A model generated the notes under the pieces. The model searched no databases, was not told where the DNA came from, and saw nothing but the letters and a program-made list of their open reading frames with translations. A DNA stretch of 64,000 nt. Source: Mediterraneibacter hominis (lineage in GTDB: Bacteria; Bacillota; Clostridia; Lachnospirales; Lachnospiraceae). The position numbers and the translations under genes were made by a program. This document shows positions 17,281 to 26,217 of the stretch, one piece after another (positions within the stretch are counted from its first letter, which is position 1; the number at the start of each line of letters is the position of its first letter). Location: NCBI RefSeq assembly GCF_014287475.1, contig NZ_JACOPF010000001.1:1736001-1800000 (forward strand), given 5' to 3'.

Positions 17281-20200
17281 GATTCTTTCTGCCTTTCACT
17301 CTTATACGCTTTCTTAAATTCTTTGTAGCTTGTATAAATTTCCGTCTGTTTGAATTTCCGCTTTCTTAAGATCCACATTACAAGGGAAAGTACAAACAGG
17401 ATTGCAAATATAGCTACTGCAATTCTCAATATCACAAGTACCGTTAAATCAACCGTTTTAATGGTCGTATTCTCTCCTACTCCATTCATCCCTGCGGAAT
17501 GCAGCGTTGCATACAGGTTGTAGTGGCATGCTGTCCGCATTGCGTTTACAATCACAGGATCCTCTTCATACTCTGGAAGCTGATCGGTAACGTAAGGAAG
17601 CATCGCGTCAAAAATGGTGACTCCCGCCATCAGACCGTCCACTCCGTTTACATAAGTTGTAAGCACGTTGTCTGTTATATTCTTTCCTGTACATCCCCAC
17701 TCATCACGCAGAATATTGGTCATCAATCCCCGGTGTCCGCCAGACCAGATACAGCCCCAGCGTGTATACGCTGTCATCACACCGTTTGCCCCGCCTTCTT
17801 CCACTGGAGCCTGGAATGCCTTCAGATAGATCTCGCGCGCTGCCTGTTCGTTTACCCATACGCCAAGTCCGATTCGATCTTGTTCGCTGTCGTTCAGTGC
17901 GTAGTGCTTCATTACAACATTGATTCCTTTATCCTGGATTGCGCCTGTCTCATATGCACTCATCTTGCCGGACAGGAAGCCATCCTCACTGTAATACTCG
18001 AAGTTTCTTCCTCCAAACGGTGTACGGTGAATATTATTTCCCGGGCCATACAGGCAGGATACGCCTGCATGAATACAGTTGTTTCCGATAATCTTACCAA
18101 CCTCCGTCATAAGCTCTACATTAAAGGTTGCCGCCATCACGTCTTCCGATGTAAATGCGGTGGCATCCATCTGTGTTTTGTCAGAAGCAATCAGGGAAGC
18201 GGTCAGTCCCTGCGGCCCGTTTTCATCTCTCGTTCCTGGAGCCTCCACCGATTTTACAGGCATTGTCCAATGGAACGCATCTCCTATCAAGGTTACCATC
18301 TCGTCAAAGGTAAGCTGATCGAGCAGATCCTCCCATTTTTCATCATCAAAATCCAGTCCCATCATATCATAGAGCTTTAATCCATTGTCCGCACCCATTG
18401 TCGGCATTTCCATCTCTTCATAGTCTGCCGGATCATATTGTACGTCCTGGAGATCTTCTGTCATTTGTTCTGTCAGTTCCAGCTTCAGGCTTTCCGCAGG
18501 GAAAGTTCCCTCCCAGTCATTTCTGGAAAGATATGTGATCTCCTGTTCGGTTCCTTCATACAGATTAATGTCAGCGTTGGAAAGCTGGTTTTCAATCTTT
18601 GTTCCGTTTGCAGATACAGAATACGTCTCTGCGTCGAATTCTGGCTGGTTCCATTTATACACGAGGGAAGCATCTCCGTCTTTGTCCATGCGCCCTTTCG
18701 TGTTCTCTGTTGTATATCCTTTTGCCGCCAGTGTATTATTGACTGCGTCGTGGGCATCTGTTCCGATTGTCAGGTAATAGTCTCCTGCATCCAGAATATA
18801 GGTGCCTGCTCCGTATGTGTCATAGGACGCAAGATCTCTTTTGTCAACGTACACTGTCACTGTCTGAGATTCTCCCGGAGCAATGCTGTCTGTTTTTGCA
18901 AATCCGCAGAGTGATACTGCCGCCTTTTCCACTCCATTCTCTATATCATACTGTGTATATGGAGACTGAGAGTATACCTGAATCGTCTCTTTCCCCGCAT
19001 AGGTGTCCCCGGTGTTCGTTACTTTTACAGACACTTCAAACTGATCGGAGGAAGCATTGTATTGCACTTTCATATCACTGTAGGCAAAATCTGTGTAGCT
19101 CATTCCATATCCAAATGGATACGCGACATCCTCATGGTAGGTATATTCCCCTGCATTTCCGGTTCCCATAACATAATCTTCATAACGGGTTTCGTAATAT
19201 TTATATCCGACATAAATGCCTTCCTGGTAAATCATATACGTGCTCGCATTTTCCGGAATCACGCCTTCTTCATAGCCTTCATATGTGACAGGTTCATAGT
19301 TTACCATAGCCGGTGAGGAATAGTTATCATATAAATACGTATCCACAAGACTTCCTGAAGGATTGACCTCTCCGGACAGAATCTCTGCAACTGCATTAAT
19401 TCCAGAAATTCCTACGTCTCCAATCCACATGCAGGCGTCTACATCATAGACATTTTCTTTTAGAAAATCTACCTGGAGCGCATTTGCAGAGTTGATAAGA
19501 ACGACGATCTTGCTGATGGTTCCGTCCGCTTTCATCGCCGCCACATTCTCCATCATTTCTTTTTCATTTTCATCCAATGCAAGATAATTCTTTTCCTTAA
19601 ATTCCAGGTCTGCCCCTTCTCCTCCGACACGGGACAATACCACAACTGCCGCGTCCTCATAGGAAGCTACAGAGTCCTTTACCTCTTCTGTATAGACATC
19701 CCACGGCACCTCTGAGACAGAAGCGCTCGCTAAGCTTACCATTCCACCCTGGGCGCGTGCATATTCTTCTGTCTCTTCTCCGGCATAGAAGTTCCAGAGC
19801 GTCTCATTTACTTCAAATCCGCTTTTCTCCAGGGCTGTCTTTAAATTATCTGCTTTGGAAGCGTCAATATTGCCGGAGCCTGTACCACCATATACCAAAT
19901 TCGTGGAAGAATTTGAAAAGCAGCTAAGCTTTGCTCCCTTGTCAAGCGGAAGGGCATTATTTTCATTCATCAAAAGGGCTGCCCCTTCTGCCTCCACCTG
20001 TTTACAAATTTCCAGTCCATATTCATTCATTTCTTCTACGGAATTAAAATCCGATTCATAATACACCGCATTTTTATCTTCATTTTGCAGTTCCCAGAAG
20101 GTTCCTCCTACGAATGCTGCTACAGTATTGTCAAAAATTGACAGCACGATCAGCGCCGGAATCAAAATGACGGAAAGCACTGCACTCAATATAGTCAGTC

Positions 20201-20282
20201 CTTTCCATGGACGGATCGCTTTTCTCCGCGCTTTGTTATACGCTTTCTTCCTTGTTTTCATTTCCTTCTTTTTTTCTTCCAT
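17277..20282 (-). CDS. membrane-anchored glycoside hydrolase family 3, permuted domain order
   Basis: The 1001-residue protein has a basic N-terminus and a membrane helix at about 28-58, then a GH3 C-terminal-type domain (GGTGSGNIDASKADNLKTAL, VVVLSRVGGEGAD, GISGINAVAEILSGEVNPSG), a fibronectin III-like part (VKVTNTGDTYAGKETIQVY), then the GH3 TIM barrel (FDEMVTLIGDAF, CLYGPGNNIHRTPFGGRNFE, VMKHYALNDSEQ, GVMTAYTRWGC) and a second membrane helix near 950-975. The usual order is barrel first. The nucleophile position reads NITDNVL instead of the common SDW. GAAGGAGG precedes the ATG. Likely an exo-beta-glycosidase at the cell surface; topology is inferred. Confidence 0.88.
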   Translation of the reverse strand: MEEKKKEMKTRKKAYNKARRKAIRPWKGLTILSAVLSVILIPALIVLSIFDNTVAAFVGGTFWELQNEDKNAVYYESDFNSVEEMNEYGLEICKQVEAEGAALLMNENNALPLDKGAKLSCFSNSSTNLVYGGTGSGNIDASKADNLKTALEKSGFEVNETLWNFYAGEETEEYARAQGGMVSLASASVSEVPWDVYTEEVKDSVASYEDAAVVVLSRVGGEGADLEFKEKNYLALDENEKEMMENVAAMKADGTISKIVVLINSANALQVDFLKENVYDVDACMWIGDVGISGINAVAEILSGEVNPSGSLVDTYLYDNYSSPAMVNYEPVTYEGYEEGVIPENASTYMIYQEGIYVGYKYYETRYEDYVMGTGNAGEYTYHEDVAYPFGYGMSYTDFAYSDMKVQYNASSDQFEVSVKVTNTGDTYAGKETIQVYSQSPYTQYDIENGVEKAAVSLCGFAKTDSIAPGESQTVTVYVDKRDLASYDTYGAGTYILDAGDYYLTIGTDAHDAVNNTLAAKGYTTENTKGRMDKDGDASLVYKWNQPEFDAETYSVSANGTKIENQLSNADINLYEGTEQEITYLSRNDWEGTFPAESLKLELTEQMTEDLQDVQYDPADYEEMEMPTMGADNGLKLYDMMGLDFDDEKWEDLLDQLTFDEMVTLIGDAFHWTMPVKSVEAPGTRDENGPQGLTASLIASDKTQMDATAFTSEDVMAATFNVELMTEVGKIIGNNCIHAGVSCLYGPGNNIHRTPFGGRNFEYYSEDGFLSGKMSAYETGAIQDKGINVVMKHYALNDSEQDRIGLGVWVNEQAAREIYLKAFQAPVEEGGANGVMTAYTRWGCIWSGGHRGLMTNILRDEWGCTGKNITDNVLTTYVNGVDGLMAGVTIFDAMLPYVTDQLPEYEEDPVIVNAMRTACHYNLYATLHSAGMNGVGENTTIKTVDLTVLVILRIAVAIFAILFVLSLVMWILRKRKFKQTEIYTSYKEFKKAYKSERQKES

Positions 20283-20295
20283 AATACCCTCCTTC

Positions 20296-22230
20296 TTATA
20301 CCCAGTTCTGGCTCTTTCCTTTCTTCACCTTATACTCCGGACGCGGATTTGATGTCCTGTAAATCACTGCACTGTCTTTCCACTCTCCGGCAATCGCTTC
20401 CAGATAATTCTCCTCTTCTAACTCTACCTGGAAACGAAATACATGCCGCCCCTGCTTGGTGGCAATCCGCTTTCCATTCTGATATAAAGTAACCTCTTTT
20501 TGGTTGGAATATACTGTAACTTTCGTTGTTTTCTCTGCGCGGTATTCATAACGTTTCCCACAGAGATGTACAAACGGTTCCTTGCTCCACCATGCCTTAT
20601 ATATATAAAAGCTGTCCTTTTTTATCTTCCGGTCAAATGTCACAAGCCCTTTGTGGTTCATGCCCGGCTCGCCGCCCTGATCTCTGGCATCCGCCGCGAA
20701 ATCAAACATGTTCCACACATAGGTCGACCACAAAAATGGATGTCTTTCAAAGCATTCCAGCATATATTCATGGTATTTCGCCTGATACTCTTCCGAGTGA
20801 TCCCCGCGCTTTGGTTTGGCGCTGTGCAGGTTTGGCATCCCCTCCGCACCGTACTCAGAGTATCCAAGACACCGCTTTGGATACTTCCAGTGATAAAATT
20901 TCATAAACCAGTCATTTAAAAACAGCCCCGGCACATACCAGCCTAGATACAGATTCCACGCCACAACGTCTGTGATCTTAGATACCGGATGAAACGGATG
21001 ACAGACTGCATAACAGGCAAGTGTAGTCACTCTTGTCGGATCCATCTTCTTGACATATTCCTGCAGCTTTCTGTGGTTATCCAGCATATCCTTTTTATTT
21101 TTCCTGGAATTTCCAGAAATAGTAATCTCATTGGACAGTCCCCATGCTGCAATACAGGGATGATTATAATTTTGTACAATCAGCTCAGTCATCTGTAGAA
21201 ACGTATTCTCTCTCCCGTTTGGCATATGCACAGAAATATATGGAATTTCCGCCCAGACAATCATGCCGTAACGGTCACACAAATCATAGAAATATGCATC
21301 ATGCTGATAGTGGGCGAGCCGGATCGTATTCGCTCCAATCTCCCGTATCATCTCCATATCCTCTTCCATTTGTTCCTGTGAGATAGCATTGCCGATTCCT
21401 CTGCGATCCTGGTGTCTGGATACACCGCGCAGAGGAAAAGATTTCCCGTTTAGGAAAAATCCTTTATCCGGATCTACATAAAAGGTTCTAAATCCACAGT
21501 TTATTTCTATTTCATCCAGTATCTCCCCTGTCTGCATAAGGCGCGCTTTTAATTTATAAAGATAAGGATCTTTCACCCCTTGCCAGAGATGGACGTCCAT
21601 TACTTCCATTGTCACGTCCGTCCCAGCCGCTTCTGCCACTGTATTTCCGGCACTGTCCTGTAATTCCAGCAGTACAGAACAGTCTTCCTTTTCTGCCTTT
21701 TCATTTATATACGACTGGACATGCAGAATCCCTTTTTTATCTTTTACATCCGGCGTCGCCTTCACTCCGCAGCCGCCATGATAGTCCAGAGCAAAATGCT
21801 TCTCTGATACAATCAAGAATTCCACATCTCTATAGATGCCTCCATAGAATGTAAAGTCTGCCACTTGCGGATAAATTTTATCGTTTACACCGTTATCCGC
21901 CTCCACTCTTAATTGATTGACTTCTCCAAGCTTGTCCGTCACGTCAAAGCGAAAGGTAGAATACCCATTCTCGTGAGTTCCGATCACCTCATCGTTTAAG
22001 ATAATCTTTGCACTGGAATTCACTCCATGAAATTGCAGATATATCCTTTCTTTTGCTGCAGTTTTGGGCCTTTCTATCTGCTTTTCATATATACAGGTTC
22101 CTCTGAAATAGTCGTTCCCGCCGTCCTGTCCGTCGGTGTCATTCCATGTATGCGGCAAGTCTACCAAGCGTTTCTTGCCATTCTGATTGATGAAGTTCCA
22201 GTCCTTCATCAGATTTACCGTCCTTCTCAT
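20296..22230 (-). CDS. glycoside hydrolase family 2 enzyme (beta-galactosidase/glucuronidase-like)
   Basis: The 644-residue protein has the GH2 sugar-binding domain (VDLPHTWNDTDGQDGGNDYF), an immunoglobulin-like domain around 180-270, and the barrel with GVSRHQDRRGIGNAIS, the acid/base motif AWGLSNEI and a nucleophile in LGYSEYGAEGMP. There is no signal peptide, so it is cytoplasmic. It is first in the operon, 14 bases before GH3 and followed by the symporter. Exact linkage (galactoside, glucuronide, mannoside) cannot be read by eye. Confidence 0.92.
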   Translation of the reverse strand: MRRTVNLMKDWNFINQNGKKRLVDLPHTWNDTDGQDGGNDYFRGTCIYEKQIERPKTAAKERIYLQFHGVNSSAKIILNDEVIGTHENGYSTFRFDVTDKLGEVNQLRVEADNGVNDKIYPQVADFTFYGGIYRDVEFLIVSEKHFALDYHGGCGVKATPDVKDKKGILHVQSYINEKAEKEDCSVLLELQDSAGNTVAEAAGTDVTMEVMDVHLWQGVKDPYLYKLKARLMQTGEILDEIEINCGFRTFYVDPDKGFFLNGKSFPLRGVSRHQDRRGIGNAISQEQMEEDMEMIREIGANTIRLAHYQHDAYFYDLCDRYGMIVWAEIPYISVHMPNGRENTFLQMTELIVQNYNHPCIAAWGLSNEITISGNSRKNKKDMLDNHRKLQEYVKKMDPTRVTTLACYAVCHPFHPVSKITDVVAWNLYLGWYVPGLFLNDWFMKFYHWKYPKRCLGYSEYGAEGMPNLHSAKPKRGDHSEEYQAKYHEYMLECFERHPFLWSTYVWNMFDFAADARDQGGEPGMNHKGLVTFDRKIKKDSFYIYKAWWSKEPFVHLCGKRYEYRAEKTTKVTVYSNQKEVTLYQNGKRIATKQGRHVFRFQVELEEENYLEAIAGEWKDSAVIYRTSNPRPEYKVKKGKSQNWV

Positions 22231-22333
22231 TCTCCTCCTTTCTTCTTCAAATCCTCTGTTTTCCTTTTGGACTTGAAGATGCTGTTTTCAGCCAGTTCCC
22301 TCTTACGCGCAGTGTGCATACCGCCCGAAGGGC

Positions 22334-22379
22334 TTTTTGTATAATAGGAAATTTATTGAAATTTCCTATTATACAAAAA
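22334..22379. repeat. perfect 21-base palindrome (possible transcript end structure)
   Basis: Two 21-base arms (22334-22354 and 22359-22379) are perfect inverted copies around the loop ATTG. The left arm starts TTTTTGTATAATAGG, and the right arm ends in five A and runs on into more A. The 5' T-run and 3' A-run are the same on both strands, which is opposite to a rho-independent terminator. It separates the two-component genes from the GH2 operon start. Confidence 0.7.
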
Positions 22380-22454
22380 AAAAGAACTTTGTACTTCTAT
22401 ATTACATACTTTACAAAGTTCTCTCTTTTATTACAATTTATTTTACCTAACTGG

Positions 22455-23771
22455 TCAAAAATGTGACCTATGTGGTTCTCTTTCTTCTGGAAGCGGTATC
22501 AGAATCGTAAGAGAAAAGCATCCGTCCTCCTCATGGATATTCACACATCCACCATATTTCTTTGCCATATGCTCGATACTGCGAAGTCCAAAACCGTGAT
22601 AATGCTTATCCTTCTTTGTTGTGATCGGGAATGTTCCTTCCTCCTCATAGACCAGATTCTCTTTTATTGGATTCACGACATTGATCACCAGAAATTTCTT
22701 TTCTTTGTATATTAAAATATCAATCTGCCGTTTTTCTTTCTCCTGGAATTTCTCTACCGCTTCCACTGCATTGTCCACCGCATTTCCCAGAATTGCATAC
22801 AGATCTACTGTCTGGATAAAATCAAGAAGGGTTCCGTCCGCCACACAGGATATTGTAACGCCATGTCGTCTACAGTACAGGCTTTTTTCTGTCAGGATCG
22901 TATCTAATACTTCATTGCCTGTCTTTACAATCGCTTCATAAATCTGTATAGACTCCTCCATCTCCTTTAAATACTGCTCCATATCCTCTTGCTTTAACTG
23001 CCGGATCGCCCGTATCTGATGCTTCAAATCGTGGCATTTCTGATTAATCAGAGCAATGTTTTCTTTCGAAAGAAGATATTGTTCCTGCTCTTTCTTCCAC
23101 AGAAAATTCAGCATGTCTAATTCCTGCCTCATTTCACTCTTTTTAAATAGTTCATTCTGCAAATATAATACAACTGCCAGTAAAACCTGCGAAACATGCA
23201 GTATAGACCATCTCTCTACGTTCTCCGTAAGCGCTCTGTTTTGCTGCGCGAACGCGATACATTCAAATACACAGAATGTAAGGCAGGCGGCACTTAGCTG
23301 TCTTGGGCCGATTTTCTTGCGTCCCTTCTCCGGCATCCACTTTGCGATAGTAAATGCCGCGATCAGATAGCCTGCCAGAAAAACCATACATTCTATCCAT
23401 ACACTGACTATAAAATTTTCTTTAAAAAAGTATTCTCTTGACACTTCTATCATAAACCAGATTTCATATAAAATCTGCCAGGACATAAACGCCCATATCG
23501 CATAATAGATTCCCGCCTTTACAGACAATTTCCTGGCAACACACATAAAATGCACGATCACCAGAAATTCTAACATCCGCATAAACAGATTGCCAAAGGA
23601 TATCTCCGTTTTTACAATATAAATCAAAATCCCTGCCAGAATTAAAAATATCGCTGCATCCAGCAAAGCCGCCCTACGGAATTTTTCTCTTTTTTCAATC
23701 GTGCGTATATAGATAAATCCGCTTGTCAGCAGGGCAATTTCACAAATCCAGCTATTTACTGTATCTATCAT
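22455..23771 (-). CDS. GHKL-type sensor histidine kinase (AgrC/LytS-like)
   Basis: The 438-residue protein has about six membrane helices in the first 200 residues, a coiled-coil-like linker, the phospho-acceptor motif INQKCHDLKHQIRAI, an N-box LGNAVDNAVEAV and a G-box GFGLRSIEHMAKKYGG. These mark a GHKL-ATPase kinase of the AgrC class. The start at 23771 has GGAGG five bases upstream; the ATG at 23786 has none. It overlaps the response regulator gene by 20 bases. No AgrB or AgrD-like peptide gene is next to it, so the signal is unknown. Confidence 0.9.
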   Translation of the reverse strand: MIDTVNSWICEIALLTSGFIYIRTIEKREKFRRAALLDAAIFLILAGILIYIVKTEISFGNLFMRMLEFLVIVHFMCVARKLSVKAGIYYAIWAFMSWQILYEIWFMIEVSREYFFKENFIVSVWIECMVFLAGYLIAAFTIAKWMPEKGRKKIGPRQLSAACLTFCVFECIAFAQQNRALTENVERWSILHVSQVLLAVVLYLQNELFKKSEMRQELDMLNFLWKKEQEQYLLSKENIALINQKCHDLKHQIRAIRQLKQEDMEQYLKEMEESIQIYEAIVKTGNEVLDTILTEKSLYCRRHGVTISCVADGTLLDFIQTVDLYAILGNAVDNAVEAVEKFQEKEKRQIDILIYKEKKFLVINVVNPIKENLVYEEEGTFPITTKKDKHYHGFGLRSIEHMAKKYGGCVNIHEEDGCFSLTILIPLPEEREPHRSHF

Positions 23772-24474
23772 ACGCCCCTCCCACATATTCTGTCAGCGCT
23801 TTCAAAAACGGCGTCTTATTCCGTCTGCTGATCTCCAGCTCATTTCCGCCGACAACTGCAATGTTGCCTCTTACTTCTGACACATGCATCAAATTCACTA
23901 TGTACCAGTGGTTGCACTTTACAAACGGATATGGTGCAAGCCTTTGTTCCACGCTCTGCATTGTCCCCCTTATCCGATAGACCCCTGTATCTGTATGATA
24001 ATGCAGGATCCTGTTCTGCACTTCCACATAATAAAGCTGCTGGATTTCTATCTTTTTCGCACCATCCGGCAGTGTAAGAAGAATCTCTTTTTGTTCTTTC
24101 TTCTTCACCCTCCTTAGCGCCCGCGTCAGCTTCACTGAAAATGTATAATATGTCAGAGGCTTCATAATGAAATCCAAAGCTCCTACCTCATACCCGTGTA
24201 TTGCGTAGGATGCCATGTTTGTAATAAACATCAGAACAGCTTCTGCATCCGTCTTTCGAATACGTCTTGCCGTCTCCATCCCATTTATTTCCGGCATCTC
24301 GATATCCAGCAGAATAATATCATAGATCTGCTTATATTCCTCTAAAATCTCTGCCCCGTCTTCAAATACAGAAATTTTAAACTTTATATTCTTCTCTTCC
24401 TGGTATTCTTTTAAGAACTCCTGCAGCTGTTCTGAAAATGTTCTCTCATCCTCTACAATCGCAATATGATACAT
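23752..24474 (-). CDS. LytTR-family response regulator
   Basis: The 240-residue protein has a receiver domain (IAIVEDERTFSEQL, phospho-Asp in DIILLDIEMPEINGME, KPLTYYTF) and a LytTR DNA-binding domain from about 135 (LYYVEVQNRILHYHT, YPFVKCNHWYIVNLMHV, LEISRRNKTPFLKAL). It is the cognate partner of the overlapping kinase. Targets may include the GH2/GH3/GPH operon immediately downstream on the same strand, but no direct-repeat site was identified. Confidence 0.92.
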   Translation of the reverse strand: MYHIAIVEDERTFSEQLQEFLKEYQEEKNIKFKISVFEDGAEILEEYKQIYDIILLDIEMPEINGMETARRIRKTDAEAVLMFITNMASYAIHGYEVGALDFIMKPLTYYTFSVKLTRALRRVKKKEQKEILLTLPDGAKKIEIQQLYYVEVQNRILHYHTDTGVYRIRGTMQSVEQRLAPYPFVKCNHWYIVNLMHVSEVRGNIAVVGGNELEISRRNKTPFLKALTEYVGGAYDRYSK

Positions 24475-24593
24475 GCGGTTTTCCCCACTTTTTCTTCAAT
24501 ACTATTCTACAATTCTTCAAAGACTGCCGCCTTTGGTAATACTTTATTTTATCATATTTTTTTATTAATTGAAAAGCCGCATTGGTACAATCA

Positions 24594-25256
24594 TTACGGT
24601 TTTTCATATAAGCGAAAGTGATTCTTTCTGTATGTGAGCATACCCTCTCTCTGCATCTTAGACAGCTCCTTAGACAACGCACTTCTTTCCACCAGAAGAT
24701 AATCTGCCATCTGCTGCCGGTTAAACGGAATATCAAATTCCCTGCTCCTGTGCTTCACTGCCTCATAAGACAGGTAGGAGAGCAGCCTTTCTCGAATGGT
24801 CTTTGGAGTAACATGACTCATCTTGCTCGAGAGATGCAGATTTTTAGAAGCCATAACCTGGATTAGATTCTTCAAGAACTGCTCATAGCACCCGCATGCC
24901 GGAAGCTTCCTCTGCAGCAGATTCCCTATATGCAGAAATATGATTTTCGTTTCCTGCGCCGCAACTACCTCTACCATCATTGGTTCTGTTTGGACACAGG
25001 CGTACGTCTCCGCGAACACCTGTCCACATTCAACATGCGCCAGCAGCGTCTCATTCCCCCACGCGTCCCCTTTGGCAATATTCACACTTCCTGACACCAC
25101 GATTCCTATACTCTGTACACTGTCACCCATATGACAGATGACTTCTCCTTTCTGGTATATCTTTTCTTTTACACTTAAATATTGCAGAAGTTCTTCTATA
25201 TCATTCTTATTCATCTTCTGGAACAAAACCGTATTTGACAGAGCCCCTATTTCCAT
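24594..25256 (-). CDS. Crp/Fnr family transcriptional regulator
   Basis: The 220-residue protein has a cyclic-nucleotide-binding-like beta roll (YQKGEVICHMGDSVQSIGIV, GNETLLAHVECGQVFAE) and a C-terminal winged helix with FNRQQMADYLLVERSALSKE. The ATG at 25256 is preferred because AAAGGA lies upstream; a TTG at 25280 would add eight residues. It is divergent from the ferredoxin-like gene at 25357 and a palindrome lies between them. Several cysteines (for example CGC near 130) leave room for a redox cofactor, but no FNR-type N-terminal cluster is visible. Confidence 0.9.
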   Translation of the reverse strand: MEIGALSNTVLFQKMNKNDIEELLQYLSVKEKIYQKGEVICHMGDSVQSIGIVVSGSVNIAKGDAWGNETLLAHVECGQVFAETYACVQTEPMMVEVVAAQETKIIFLHIGNLLQRKLPACGCYEQFLKNLIQVMASKNLHLSSKMSHVTPKTIRERLLSYLSYEAVKHRSREFDIPFNRQQMADYLLVERSALSKELSKMQREGMLTYRKNHFRLYEKP

Positions 25257-25283
25257 AAAATCATTTCCTTTCGTTGCCAAAAC

Positions 25284-25297
25284 AACATTTTTATGTT
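25284..25297. promoter_or_regulatory. palindrome AACATTTTTATGTT between Crp/Fnr and ferredoxin genes
   Basis: AACAT and ATGTT are perfect inverted halves around TTTT. The site lies 28 bases upstream of the regulator start and 60 bases before the ferredoxin gene. Spacing and symmetry suit a Crp/Fnr dimer. It is a candidate shared operator. Confidence 0.5.
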
Positions 25298-25356
25298 AAA
25301 AAGTATAGTATACTGTCCGTGTAAAAGCAAATGATACAATAGAAAGGAACGGATAT

Positions 25357-26094
25357 ATGATAAGAAAAATTATTCAGATTGACGAAGAAAAATGTAACGG
25401 CTGCGGACTGTGCGCCAAAGCTTGCCACGAAGGGGCCATCGGCATGGTAAATGGAAAAGCAAAGCTTCTTCGGGATGACTATTGCGACGGTCTTGGCGAC
25501 TGTCTGCCCGCCTGTCCCACAAAAGCAATTACCTTTGTAGAACGCGAGGCTGCGGCTTACGATAAAGAGGCAGTAGAGGCGAATATGAAGAAGAAACTTA
25601 CTCCAGACTTGCAGCCTTCCGCCTCCGGCTGTCCGGGAAGCCGCGCGCGTCTCCTGCGCTCTGCTTCTAAAGAGGCTTTACAGCCAGTCCCGGACACAGC
25701 CGAATGTGTCCCTTCTGCTTTACACACTTCTTCGCAGCTTATACAGTGGCCTGTCCAGATAAAATTAGCTCCTATTACAGCGCCGTATTTTGAAAATGCA
25801 TCTCTGCTGATCGCGGCAGACTGTACGGCATATGCATACGCTTCGTTTCATCAGGATTTTATAAGCGGACGAATCACACTGATCGGATGCCCAAAGCTGG
25901 ACGCAGTAGACTATACAGAGAAGCTTACTGAAATTCTCCGTCAGAATTCTATCCGAGATGTTACAGTCGTGCGCATGGAAGTGCCATGCTGCGGCGGTAT
26001 CGAGGCTGCCGTTCGAAACGCATTGCAAAACAGCGGCAAGCTTCTTCCTCAGCGGACTGTCACAATCACAACAGACGGACACATCCTGCGCTAA
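25357..26094 (+). CDS. 4Fe-4S ferredoxin-like protein with C-terminal cysteine domain
   Basis: The 245-residue protein starts with a two-cluster ferredoxin-like part: CNGCGLCAKACHEGAI and later CDGLGDCLPACPTKAI. The middle is variable and charged. The C-terminal half carries LIAADCTAYAYASFHQDF, LIGCPKLDAV and MEVPCCGGIEAAV, a cysteine-rich domain that could bind another metal or cluster. Such proteins are common in clostridia beside Crp/Fnr-type regulators and are thought to serve redox reactions; the exact role is unknown. The downstream gene is a MATE exporter but 123 bases separate them. Confidence 0.85.
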   Translation: MIRKIIQIDEEKCNGCGLCAKACHEGAIGMVNGKAKLLRDDYCDGLGDCLPACPTKAITFVEREAAAYDKEAVEANMKKKLTPDLQPSASGCPGSRARLLRSASKEALQPVPDTAECVPSALHTSSQLIQWPVQIKLAPITAPYFENASLLIAADCTAYAYASFHQDFISGRITLIGCPKLDAVDYTEKLTEILRQNSIRDVTVVRMEVPCCGGIEAAVRNALQNSGKLLPQRTVTITTDGHILR

Positions 26095-26217
26095 AAGCTG
26101 CATATACTATAAGTAAATTTACACGAAAAGCTTTCCCTTGTCAGGCGAAGCCTGCCTTCCCGTAGGGAATGTATTACGGTGTGCCCTTTAGGGTATATTT
26201 TAGAAAGGTGGAAAAAT

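Noticed and set aside
17499..18380. 293-codon plus-strand open frame inside the GH3 gene
   Set aside because: It is antisense to conserved GH3 barrel motifs, is rich in Cys, His and Ile in a way typical of reverse-complement reading, and has no ribosome site.
22334..22379. Ordinary rho-independent terminator
   Set aside because: The stem is followed by A and preceded by T on both strands, so the transcript would lack the U-run.
22231..24593. agrB/agrD-like peptide genes near the AgrC-like kinase
   Set aside because: No short frame with a cyclic-peptide precursor pattern and no AgrB-like membrane protein was found in the gaps.
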